Shown here one piece after another: positions 56,475 through 64,000 of a stretch of 64,000 nt of DNA (its first letter is position 1; each line of letters begins with the position of its first letter). The stretch lies in contig JAPFFF010000011.1 in NCBI GenBank assembly GCA_039105265.1, forward strand, positions 620,001 to 684,000, read 5' to 3'. The stretch comes from Tritrichomonas musculus (taxonomy: Eukaryota; Parabasalia; Tritrichomonadida; Tritrichomonadidae). Below the pieces are notes generated by a model, which was given only the letters and a program-made list of their open reading frames with translations, did no database searches and was not told the origin of the DNA. The position numbers were made by a program, and so were the translations under genes.

Positions 56475-56624
56475 ATGTCCAGCGCAAGTGAAATCATTAT
56501 GAATATACTATTGGGATTGATATTGGTGACCAATGTAGTTGAACTGCTATTGCTGGTATCGCTTACAGCTGAAGATGAACCACCTGAGCTGACTGATGAG
56601 CTGAGGCGTACATTGTATGCGTAA
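56475..56624 (+). CDS. One-span membrane peptide, 49 residues (C copy)
   Basis: MSSASEIIMNILLGLILVTN begins a hydrophobic helix. LLLLVSLTAEDEPPELTDEL and a basic end (RRTLYA) follow. Conserved start, length and position relative to B (20467) support it. It is preceded by AAATTTGCATAAATG. A single-pass membrane peptide role is inferred from hydrophobicity. Confidence 0.6.
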   Translation: MSSASEIIMNILLGLILVTNVVELLLLVSLTAEDEPPELTDELRRTLYA

Positions 56625-56677
56625 GTGGCATCATCGCCACTTAGAGCTTTTCGCATAAAAGCTTTATTTTTGATTAA

Positions 56678-57769
56678 ATGTTATATTACAAGCGCCTACA
56701 ACCAACCCTTTTCGACTATACATCTATTGAATTATCAGACAGTTCCAGTGAAGATCCAATTGATCTTGATACATTCGATAGGTACCAGAAGCAGCAACCG
56801 GTATCCAAGAGGTTTGATGTTAATGGGAGTTTCACTCCCACCCGCATCTTCGATGTTGATGCGGCTATGAGTGAGGCCTATTCCAAGAATAGGGATAAAA
56901 TCACGAATGCATCCATAAGGCCAATCGCTAATGGGATCTATGCGTGGTACAATACTTTGAACATACTGGTGGCATCACAAGGCAAAGGCAAGAGCCATAC
57001 AGTAATTCGCGATATCATTCAAATGAGTAGACTCAATAACGGGGGCTTTGGGGGAACCCCTGAGGATTCGCAGAATCCGTTCGCTGGCGCTCATAAGCCC
57101 ATTGGGCTCTTCCATATGATTGTGTATGTGAGTAAGAATGGTATTATAAATGATTCCACATTTGAATCTCAACGCGAGCTCATCAACTTGCCCATTGAGG
57201 TCGTCGCTGATAGTAATGCTGAACGGTATTTGAAGGAGCTCGATCTATGGAAGGAGTTGTATAACAAATACTCTAGCGCAGGCTCCGATGGAGCATATAA
57301 CAAATATAGCTCAGTTGGGAAGAGTGTAAACAATTCTACGAATTGCGGACCGAAGGTCTTAGATAATTCCAAGCTGCAGCAGATGTTTGAGTTCCTCCAT
57401 ATCAGCAAACTCGGGAAACCCAATGTACCACTCAACACCATAATCCTGTGCGAGGACTTCATTAAGAGCAAGCTGTTGAAATCAGCATACTTCACAAACT
57501 ATATCACCCAGTTGCGTCATAAGAACTCAATCGTATACATCAATATCCAGTTCTTCAAGGGTGTGCCAACCGATTACAAAAATAACTGCACATCATTCTT
57601 CATATTCAATGGGTTCTCACGACAGAAACTCAATTACATATATCAGCAGGTGAGCATACCTTGTGAGTTCGAGGAGTTGTGGCAAAAATATAGGACCTTA
57701 TCTGGACATGATTTCATATTGGTGAACACAGTTGAACATGATATGCAAGTGGTGTATTCAAAGGTTTAG
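56678..57769 (+). CDS. Genome-packaging ATPase (C copy, open)
   Basis: The product has 363 residues. Walker A is at about 96-108 (LVASQGKGKSHTV), Walker B at about 253-261 (NTIILCEDF), and a sensor-like stretch YITQLRHKNSIVYINIQF follows. The conserved end is FFIFNGFSRQKLNYIYQQVS. Compared with B it has two in-frame inserts, at about residues 49-60 and 121-143, built of GC-rich hairpins. The first precedes and the second follows the Walker A strand region, likely surface loops. It overlaps the convergent 159-residue gene by 4 bp. Role: genome packaging, by family knowledge. Confidence 0.85.
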   Translation: MLYYKRLQPTLFDYTSIELSDSSSEDPIDLDTFDRYQKQQPVSKRFDVNGSFTPTRIFDVDAAMSEAYSKNRDKITNASIRPIANGIYAWYNTLNILVASQGKGKSHTVIRDIIQMSRLNNGGFGGTPEDSQNPFAGAHKPIGLFHMIVYVSKNGIINDSTFESQRELINLPIEVVADSNAERYLKELDLWKELYNKYSSAGSDGAYNKYSSVGKSVNNSTNCGPKVLDNSKLQQMFEFLHISKLGKPNVPLNTIILCEDFIKSKLLKSAYFTNYITQLRHKNSIVYINIQFFKGVPTDYKNNCTSFFIFNGFSRQKLNYIYQQVSIPCEFEELWQKYRTLSGHDFILVNTVEHDMQVVYSKV

Positions 57770-58245
57770 GCAAACTCTGGGTCAGCATCCAATACCAAAT
57801 CCTGATGCTTGCCGATGAATACATCAGGTTCTGCAATATCGTATTTTTCACGTAATTTGGCGATGAGATCCTTGGTATTTATATTGGTTCTCTCAATCGA
57901 GTAGTTGTAATACGGGCATTCCTTGTATTCCTGCTTTTCGGTATTCCCATTTACGAAGAACTCCTGCATGTTGACACTCAATTTGCGTCTACTATTGGAT
58001 GTCAATTTGACGAATTCGAGGTTCATCTCCTTGAGCTTATTAGGGTAGAATCTAATGGTTTCAGTATCATTCTGGAGCGATACATATAGGACCCTCGCGA
58101 GGTACAACGAGTTCTTCAAGTTGAATGGGAACTTGTCACATAATATCGCGAAATTGCATTGTGCAAATTCATCAGGCTTTGGCAATAGGGCTACTAGTGT
58201 GTTGATGTATTCGTAGACATTGGAGTGGCTTGGAGTGGCTTCCAT
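57766..58245 (-). CDS. Terminus-proximal 159-residue protein (C copy)
   Basis: It is nearly identical to the B copy at 18949: SNVYEYINTLVALLPKPDEF, LVKLT-type strands, YNYSIERTNINTKDLIAKLR, ending DADPEFA. TTTTTTATT lies 18 bp before the ATG, as for the other end genes. It has no recognised domain. Confidence 0.65.
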   Translation of the reverse strand: MEATPSHSNVYEYINTLVALLPKPDEFAQCNFAILCDKFPFNLKNSLYLARVLYVSLQNDTETIRFYPNKLKEMNLEFVKLTSNSRRKLSVNMQEFFVNGNTEKQEYKECPYYNYSIERTNINTKDLIAKLREKYDIAEPDVFIGKHQDLVLDADPEFA

Positions 58246-58351
58246 TTGGGATGCAATAAAAAATCAATATTCAAATATAAAAATAGGTTTTCCCAAAATC
58301 ATCTGAGTACCAAAATATGGAATATTTTTGTCTGTCGTAGGTGGTCCATAA

Positions 58352-58681
58352 GTGGTCCCATAGGTGGTCCCATAAGTGGTCCCATATGTTGGCCATAGGT
58401 GGTCCATAGGTGGTCCATATGCGGCCTATTTTTGGAATTTGTATGGGCCCGAATATGGGTGTTTTATAAGCGTTTTGGGGGAGTATGCAGTATGGGCACA
58501 AAATGGGGAACTCTATGTGGCCCCCGAATATGGGTCCGAATGTGGGGTCAAATGCAGGTTCAAAATATGGTGCTATGGGTGTATGCTATTTTTGATATTT
58601 AGAAGGGGGCCAAAAAGGGGTCATTTAAAGCGTTTTAAGTGGGAATTTATCTGGTCCCGATTCGGAACACCCATCACTACT
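58352..58681 (-). repeat. Right terminal inverted repeat of C
   Basis: This 330-bp repeat is the reverse complement of 33999-34339, with two instead of three GGACCACCTAT units and one visible substitution. It ends CCCATCACTACT. No gene lies in it. Inward of it (58246-58351) an A/T-rich leader matches the one in B. Confidence 0.92.
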
Positions 58682-58687
58682 GACCCA
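58682..58687. repeat. Target-site duplication of C, right copy (GACCCA)
   Basis: Identical to 33993-33998. From here element B resumes with its own palindromic repeat (58688-58746), including TGGTAGAATTCTACCA, and its polymerase gene. Confidence 0.9.
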
Positions 58688-60799
58688 ATATTTAGTGGTT
58701 ATCACGATGAAATCCGGGTCTGGTAGAATTCTACCACACCCCATATTCAATTCGAATTGCATATAATATAGTCCCCTGATGTGAGTCCGTGGATGAATGG
58801 GGCACAGGATTGGTTCTCGAGGACAATCATTTTGGTGTGTGTCCCGGTAAGAGCATTCTTGTTTACCGTGATCTTGGACATCGTCATCTCACTGATTTTG
58901 CTCTGGATTTTGTTGCGCATCATCATCTGCAGATTGATATTTTTGCCAACCTTCACACCACCATTGTCGATGATGTCCTTGTAATCATCACTTGTAATAT
59001 GGTTTTTCTTGAGGGAGACCCCCTTGAGTTTGAGTGCCTTGGTAACAGCTCCACTATTAAATATGGTGTAGCACTTGGGGGCTAACGCTATCATATTCTC
59101 ACCATATTTCTCAATGCAGAGACCCAGTATTTTCTTCTCATCAGCGATTGTGTTTATATTGGGATTCGGCATGAACTTATATATGTTCTCATCATAGAAT
59201 GCCCTATTCTTGATGATGTATTTGAACTCTTGATCGGACCCCTTGGTATCATCACCAGCAACCGCAAAATACGCACTATCAGTGTCCCCCTCTATGAAAT
59301 GGAATCGCTCCACATCAAGGCACTTGTACATGAAGTCGTATATGAATGTGAGATACCAGAATTTGGCATTATCTAGAGTCCAGAATGATTCCTGAAGGCA
59401 TGTCGTGCATTTGAAGCTCTTTGGGTTCATCTGGAGTAGATAGTTGTCATCACTCAATTTGGTGCCACTGACATAGTTGTCGTAGATGATATTCTGGAAG
59501 GTCTTATCGCGCGAGCATATCTTGATTTTGGAGAACTTCTCGGTGTTCATACCATCGTACCCATATGAACCATTCATGCTGATCTTATAAAATTTTTCAT
59601 TTTCCCCAGCAACTCCAGATATGATATCCTGACGGCGTTTCATGAACTCGCTAACGAATGGGTTGAATCCGCGATGAGCCTCGTATTTGGTGAGACTCTT
59701 GATATCCTCGATGACAAGTCCATGGTCGAGGAGGAACCAGAGGTAGTAGTTCGAGAATGTCTGATAGGTACCCATTGTATCAACACTCATGGTCAGCTTC
59801 CGTTCAGTTTTGTCAACAGATGGGAGCTTGTTGTGAGTCATGTAGTTGTGCATATATGGGCCAATTGTGGCCTCATCATTGGAGATATCGAAATTGCGAA
59901 ATACAGGTGGGAAATTGATGAAGTAGTTGATTTTGGATATTGGGCATTTCAACATGACCTCCGCTTTGAATAGGAATTTGGGATGTTCTTGGTACTTCTG
60001 GCTGTTGATGATATACATGCATGTGTTGTAGGTCTTCATATTTTTGACCCCGTCCTTGTACACCTCGAATCGCTCCATCATGGAACCTGGCATATACATG
60101 ACTCCCCCGTGATATGGATTGGCATCATGTTTGGTTGAACTGAATGCAGATGGGTATAAGCTGTTGAAATCAACTCCAACAATATGAGTCATCGTGTGTG
60201 GAGTATCATATGAGATTACCTTGTGATCAACTGCGTTGTATCTAAAACGGTTTATTTTGGTATGACCCTTGATGTTGACACGGTGCATGACATTGAATAG
60301 ACCACCTGTGATGTTGTTCCGTAAGCTGTAATACTCCTGTTCATCGTTGATGAGTGTTGGGAGATGCATCATCTTGCAGTACTTCTTCAGCTGAATTCGG
60401 AGTTTGGTTATATTGGGGTCATCACGACTGCGAAGTCTGTTGCATTCCGCACAAGCGAGTTTACAGTTACTGAGTTCATGACCGATATCATTATTGATTC
60501 TATCGAGAGTAGGTCTGTTGGTCCATGTGAAGTGCTCACCACAGAGATGGCACTTGCCTGTATCTGGATTGTTGTACATATCCATGAACTTATCGAATTG
60601 CTCCTCACAAACACATTTATCGAGGTTCCTGGGTTTGTCCTTATGAGCTAGATTATATTTGACATCCTGGTTATAGTAGTTCTCGCATTTGAATCGCCAC
60701 CAATCGAGGTTTGGTTTGAATTTGTTAATGGGATTCTGTATAGAGTATTCGGCATTTGGATTGAATTCCTTATATGCGAGTGCATACTTGATACAGGAT
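58688..60799. mobile_element. Element B, continuation beyond the C insertion
   Basis: B resumes with the dispersed palindromic repeat and the 3' part of its polymerase gene, in the opposing orientation to its fibre, exactly as in C (polymerase and fibre convergent). It is then interrupted by D at 60800. Confidence 0.85.
58747..60799 (-). pseudogene. Protein-primed DNA polymerase B of element B, interrupted by D
   Basis: The C-terminal portion of the polymerase is present from just upstream of the internal HNH domain (CHLCGEHFTW, TLDRINNDIGHELSNC, ECNRLRSRDD) through motif A (VDFNSLYPS), motif B (KISMNGSYGYD) and motif C (GDTDSAYF) to the end (SGDYIICNSN). It is almost identical to C but lacks a 12-residue insert found there near motif B. 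The rest of the gene lies beyond D, outside the window. The last 6 bp before D, CAGGAT, would be the expected target duplication. Confidence 0.85.
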
Positions 60800-61046
60800 A
60801 GTAGTGATAGTGGACCGTCTGGAGGGGGGATAAAAAATGACCCCCTTGTCATAGGGTTTACAGACCCCAAACCTCAGCTACATGACTCAAAAAATCGCCA
60901 CTTTTTCAAAATTAGCCCTCGAAACTTTCACAAAATGGCATAGACAAATTTTGAATAAATTGACAAACTCCCAAAAATAACAACAACGAAAAATAACGAA
61001 AAATAGAACTTTCAAAAATTTTTTATTTTTTTATCAGCAATTTATA
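60800..61046 (+). repeat. Left terminal region of element D
   Basis: AGTAGTGATAGTGGACCGTC is followed by a GGGGG/CCCCC hairpin around AAAAAATGA (60831-60847) and GGTTT/AAACC arms (60857-60874). An A/T-rich stretch ends in TTTTTTATTTTTTTATCAGC before the ATG at 61047. Its inverted partner is outside the window. There is no gene in this stretch. Confidence 0.7.
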
Positions 61047-61289
61047 ATGTCAAACCAAGCCGAAGCTGCGAGCACTCGCTGCCTCCGACAAACGGAGGAA
61101 CAATTAAGCATCCTCATTAATAGAATCAACAAAAAGCTAAAAGGTTGGAGACCTGCATTAAAATACCTCTACGATAATGATGATGTTGTTGACGGAGTAC
61201 TAAAAGAGATAAATCACTTTATTGAACAACTAAAGAAATTCAACGGTCCTGCTGAATTAATTGCTGAACTTGAAGAGCTCATTTATTAG
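61047..61289 (+). CDS. 80-residue helical protein next to the D terminus
   Basis: A short leader (MSNQAEAASTRCLRQTEEQL) is followed by helices ILINRINKKLKGW, ALKYLYDNDDVVDGVLKEIN and PAELIAELEELIY. The LKYLYxxxxVxDxVxxxIN pattern resembles a single helical module of the large DxNGD protein (MYLYTVCGISDEIINNMIHV). It may be a stand-alone version of that module. It is preceded by a TTTTTTATC-like leader and overlaps the convergent 77-residue gene by 11 bp. The function is unknown. Confidence 0.5.
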   Translation: MSNQAEAASTRCLRQTEEQLSILINRINKKLKGWRPALKYLYDNDDVVDGVLKEINHFIEQLKKFNGPAELIAELEELIY

Positions 61290-61506
61290 ACAATTCATTC
61301 AATTCGTTCTCAAGTTGATGAACTTTATTTTTGAGGCTGTTGATGTCTTCAATAAGAGATTCACGAACAGCAAGACCGTCAGAACCTGACATTCCTGATT
61401 TGATATTGTTTAGACTTTGTTTATAATCATAACACTTTTCTTTTAATCCTCGTTTGATTCGTTTTAATTCGGGTATTTCTTTCTTGTATTCAGTTAGTTC
61501 ACTCAT
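61279..61506 (-). CDS. 75-residue coiled-coil protein (D copy of the 77-residue family)
   Basis: MSELTEYKKEIPELKRIKRG, NNIKSGMSGSDGLAVRESLI and EDINSLKNKVHQLENELNEL closely match the B and C copies despite very different base composition, which shows selection at the protein level. It is divergent from the next gene across 14 bp. Confidence 0.7.
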   Translation of the reverse strand: MSELTEYKKEIPELKRIKRGLKEKCYDYKQSLNNIKSGMSGSDGLAVRESLIEDINSLKNKVHQLENELNELSNK

Positions 61507-61520
61507 TTAATAATAATTAA

Positions 61521-61754
61521 ATGTCTGTTATCAATCAATTAAGAACCGTTCATGACGATAAGCATAAAAACCATTTTGATAGATTACAATTAACGATGCA
61601 AAAGAATAGAACAAAAATAAATTCAGCACCAACAGTGAAATGTTATAATGAAAAAGGAAATATATTTCATGAACCACCTCCAAAAACGACTAAATCATTA
61701 AATCATCATGATTCACTTAATCATTCTGTGGTTGTCAGGAGCAACAACATTTAA
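61521..61754 (+). CDS. Small conserved 77-residue protein (D copy of the 75-residue family)
   Basis: MSVINQLRTVHDDKHKNHFD, RLQLTMQKNRTKINSAPTVK and HHDSLNHSVVVRSNNI match the C copy at 52823 in pattern. It is basic and His/Asn-rich. It overlaps the convergent coiled-coil gene by 42 bp. The function is unknown. Confidence 0.6.
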   Translation: MSVINQLRTVHDDKHKNHFDRLQLTMQKNRTKINSAPTVKCYNEKGNIFHEPPPKTTKSLNHHDSLNHSVVVRSNNI

Positions 61755-62189
61755 TACATATTCATTAATAACTTTTGATTGTTGGTCGACAATGTTTGAA
61801 AGTTTATTAATATGTTCTTCAAGTATTTTATTTTTGTTGTTCAATTGATTTATTAATTCATTGAGTTCGTTAATCGATTCTTTCATTAATGATATATCAG
61901 CTTTGATGTTGTCATTTTCAAGTGTTTTAGTGATTATGTTCCCAACTTTCTTCAAATAAATGTCGCCGTTAAGTCTTTTACCGTCTGTACAATTGCGCTT
62001 AGTGATTTTGTATTCGTTGCCGTCATTAGTGATGATTTTATAAATCTTGTTCAAATAGTTAGTCGTTTGTGATTTCATTTGCTCGATATTCTTTTGATAG
62101 AACAAATTGAACTCTTCAATTGATTTAAATACTTTTGATTCATTTACATTATCATTTATAACTTTAAGTTCATTAATGTTTTCATTCAT
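61713..62189 (-). CDS. Conserved coiled-coil protein of the capsid cluster (D copy)
   Basis: The 158-residue product has FKSIEEFNLFYQKNIEQMKS, QTTNYLNKIYKIITNDGNEY and ITKRNCTDG-type segments as in B. A long coiled coil follows (ESINELNELINQLNNKNKIL, EEHINKLSNIVDQQSKVI). It is open. It lies after the pX-like gene as in the other elements. Confidence 0.7.
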   Translation of the reverse strand: MNENINELKVINDNVNESKVFKSIEEFNLFYQKNIEQMKSQTTNYLNKIYKIITNDGNEYKITKRNCTDGKRLNGDIYLKKVGNIITKTLENDNIKADISLMKESINELNELINQLNNKNKILEEHINKLSNIVDQQSKVINEYVLNVVAPDNHRMIK

Positions 62190-62225
62190 TTATAATTATA
62201 TTAAATCATTATAATTCATTGTTTT

Positions 62226-62480
62226 TCATTTAACTTCATTCAATATTGATTTTCCAAATCTCCCAACTCTGTCAGCAACATTTAAACCTGTATCAATTGC
62301 GTCAACAACCTGACCGACACCAGGAATGAATTGTGTAATCGGTTTAACTCTGTCAACGATTTGCTTTCCAACATCAACAACTTTTGGTAATGCTTTAACT
62401 GCTTTCTGAGCGAATGATTTTACTTTGCCGCCAATTGATTTAAATGCGTTCTTGATTTTGTTGAATATACCGACACCCAT
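62226..62480 (-). CDS. pX-like capsid-associated peptide (D copy)
   Basis: The 84-residue product begins MGVGIFNKIKNAFKSIGGKV; VVDVGKQIVDRVKPITQFIP and GVGQVVDAIDTGLNVAD follow. It parallels B and C with conservative changes. It is divergent from the capsid gene across 49 bp. Confidence 0.7.
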   Translation of the reverse strand: MGVGIFNKIKNAFKSIGGKVKSFAQKAVKALPKVVDVGKQIVDRVKPITQFIPGVGQVVDAIDTGLNVADRVGRFGKSILNEVK

Positions 62481-62529
62481 AATTTAATTAATGATAAAAG
62501 TGTTTTATTTCCTTTTTATTCAATCATAA

Positions 62530-64000
62530 ATGTTATACAGAAACGAGAGAGCCCATAATCTTCGCACTGAAACAGGAAACGTTCTTCATGCATTTGAAGA
62601 GATGAGAAACATGATTAATGTCAATGACGGTACGCGTTCATTTTCATTTAGAACTGTTGACTGTCATGACCAACCAGCTCCATTTCATCAAGGACAATAT
62701 TCGCAAATAAGTTTAACACATCCTGACCACTTCATAAGTGATATTGATAAAGGTTTCTTAACATTTCACGTTAAATTAGATTTGTCATTGAATACAGATA
62801 TGAGTAAATTAAATGAAATCAATGACCCCAACAACTTGTACAAACTGTTTGTCGGTTTCAAATCATCAAACCAGTTGTTTGACAGGTTAGAGATTCTTCA
62901 TAATAATGTCAATGTCGGATACCAACAGAATGAATGCATTCGTGAAGGCTTCTTGTATTCTTCAGTTAAGCCAGAAGCCGAGAAGAAACGCCGCAGATTC
63001 GTTCATTCATTGTGGGAAAACATTAGCAACTATTCACAGACACATGCAGGAGCTTATGTTAACTTGAATTCATTTAAGAACACTGGAAGAAGTGAAGTCG
63101 AATTTGATTTGAATGTTCCTTTTGATGATTTGCTCGCATTACAAGCATTTGATTTATTCCCTAACGGAATCATTGGTGATTTATCAATTCGTTTTCAAGT
63201 TAGTCCCGCTGGTCTTGTTTGGGCAGTATTAGACCCTTACACAGTTGCTAAAGCAAAAGTATTTCTTGAAGATAATGATTCAATATCGATGGAAGAATTA
63301 AACAGACTAAAGGAAATCAAAGCCCGTGGACACCTCAAACATCAATTCACACAAATTGGTAATCAAGCAGTGATTCCAGGACCTGGAGACAATCCAGACC
63401 CACCATCACCTGAACCAACACCAACTAAATATCAATTGAAGTATGAAGTTAGAGAACAATACGTATCTGCATCTGGAGGTGATTTCGATGAACTGATTGA
63501 AAATTGTTCATTAATATTTAGCTTTACTGATGATGAATTTACTGAACTTGGAATTGAAAAGACTGATGATAATAAAGCAATTTGTCAAGCCCATTATACC
63601 AAAGAACATGGTAAATTACCTCAACCATCACATGCAGGTCATGTTTACGTTAACTTTGTATCTAAAACTGAAGCCAACAAGTTGATGAGTGCTCATTATT
63701 CAAAACAAACAGCGACATTAACTGTTAATCGAATGACAATCACAGCTTGTAAATCTAATATGCAAGGCTTTGGTGTTTGTGAAGCTACAAGACAAGGAAT
63801 TGAAGACATTTTAAGACAAGGTTTAATCATTCCTTCACAAAAAGTTGATTATCATGCTTTTCCAATCGCTCCAGCAGCAAACGGAATCAAGTCAACATTG
63901 AATATCCCATTAATCAATGCAACTAATTTATCAATCATGTTTCCAAAGCATCATAATGATTTAACTGTCTTTGAAAACCCAGTTTATCAAAATTGTTTCT
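62530..64000 (+). CDS. Major capsid protein (D copy), runs off right edge
   Basis: MLYRNERAHNLRTETGNVLH starts a capsid protein that matches B and C in order: RSFSFRTVDCHDQPAPFHQG, KLFVGFKSSNQLFDRLEILH, LLALQAFDLFPNGIIGDLS and SPAGLVWAVLDPYTVAKAK. The DNA differs from C at most third positions except around 63415-63650, where it is nearly the same as C. The last 160 or so residues lie outside the window. It is open as far as seen. Confidence 0.87.
   Translation, partial: MLYRNERAHNLRTETGNVLHAFEEMRNMINVNDGTRSFSFRTVDCHDQPAPFHQGQYSQISLTHPDHFISDIDKGFLTFHVKLDLSLNTDMSKLNEINDPNNLYKLFVGFKSSNQLFDRLEILHNNVNVGYQQNECIREGFLYSSVKPEAEKKRRRFVHSLWENISNYSQTHAGAYVNLNSFKNTGRSEVEFDLNVPFDDLLALQAFDLFPNGIIGDLSIRFQVSPAGLVWAVLDPYTVAKAKVFLEDNDSISMEELNRLKEIKARGHLKHQFTQIGNQAVIPGPGDNPDPPSPEPTPTKYQLKYEVREQYVSASGGDFDELIENCSLIFSFTDDEFTELGIEKTDDNKAICQAHYTKEHGKLPQPSHAGHVYVNFVSKTEANKLMSAHYSKQTATLTVNRMTITACKSNMQGFGVCEATRQGIEDILRQGLIIPSQKVDYHAFPIAPAANGIKSTLNIPLINATNLSIMFPKHHNDLTVFENPVYQNCF

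Larger units (their letters stand above)
33999..58681. mobile_element. Element C: complete Polinton/Maverick, 24,683 bp
   Basis: C is bounded by inverted repeats of 341 and 330 bp starting AGTAGTGATGGGTG, with a perfect GACCCA duplication on each side. It carries 18 genes in two blocks that converge at the polymerase and fibre 3' ends (42756/42864). The inverted repeats differ by one 11-bp unit and one visible substitution, so the insertion is very recent. Structurally it looks whole, but about four genes are broken (DxNGD protein, low-complexity protein, one coiled-coil gene, the 200-residue gene), so this copy would depend on others for those products. Confidence 0.92.
60800..64000. mobile_element. 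Element D: AT-rich Polinton/Maverick, left end
   Basis: It starts AGTAGTGATAGTG, 13 bp shared with the B terminus, inside the polymerase gene of B, and runs off the right edge. From the end inward it carries an 80-residue helical protein, the 77-residue coiled-coil, the 75-residue family, the coiled-coil protein, the pX-like peptide and the capsid gene. All are open as far as seen, so it is probably young. No integrase lies next to the 77-residue gene, unlike B and C. Confidence 0.8.

Noticed and set aside
58376-58726. 116-residue open frame over the right end of C and its junction
   Set aside because: It runs across the element boundary into B and is an accident of repeat sequence.
1-64000. 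tRNA, rRNA or host genes
   Set aside because: No cloverleaf, rRNA core motif or host protein family was recognised; every supported gene belongs to a Maverick set.

Overview
The window is built entirely of nested, virus-like Polinton/Maverick DNA elements. No host gene, rRNA or tRNA was recognised. The gene set (protein-primed DNA polymerase B, retrovirus-type integrase, FtsK/HerA-type packaging ATPase, double jelly-roll-like major capsid protein, pX-like peptide, fibre proteins), the density of elements, the lack of introns and the tiny intergenic gaps point to a Maverick-rich parabasalid such as Trichomonas vaginalis. That organism call is an inference.

Element order, with my own labels: Z (1-8842, runs off the left edge, AT-rich), Y (8843 to about 12014, AT-rich remnant cut by Z), A (about 12015-18598, remnant cut by B), B (18599-33998, continuing at 58688-60799), C (33999-58681, a complete 24.7 kb element sitting inside B) and D (60800 to the right edge, AT-rich, sitting in the polymerase gene of B). 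Termini begin 5'-AGTAGTGAT (B, C and D; Z is a weaker match). C has terminal inverted repeats of 341 and 330 bp that differ by one 11-bp repeat unit and one visible substitution, and a perfect 6-bp target duplication GACCCA. C is therefore the youngest insertion, B is older, and A and Y are older still. C looks structurally whole, but about four of its genes are broken.

A complete element of the B/C type reads from one end: a short gene, KilA-N regulator, a repeat-rich protein, NUMOD4-HNH endonuclease and polymerase. It then meets, tail to tail, the opposing set: fibre, large helical-repeat/DxNGD protein, low-complexity protein, 110-residue protein, integrase, coiled-coil protein, small conserved proteins, pX-like peptide, capsid protein, a 200-residue protein, a one-span membrane peptide, the ATPase and a 159-residue protein. 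By family knowledge the polymerase and integrase replicate and insert the element, and the capsid, ATPase, pX-like and fibre proteins form a virion module. The KilA-N and HNH genes form an accessory/regulatory end next to one inverted repeat.

The most unusual signals are: GC-rich palindromic mini-repeats dispersed between genes and also lying in frame inside unrelated coding regions; a capsid variable segment in C that matches the AT-rich D lineage rather than its sister B; a fibre/110-protein chimera; an HNH domain inside the polymerase; and promoters squeezed into 14-18 bp between divergent genes, with a TTTTTTAT motif exactly 18 bp before four start codons.
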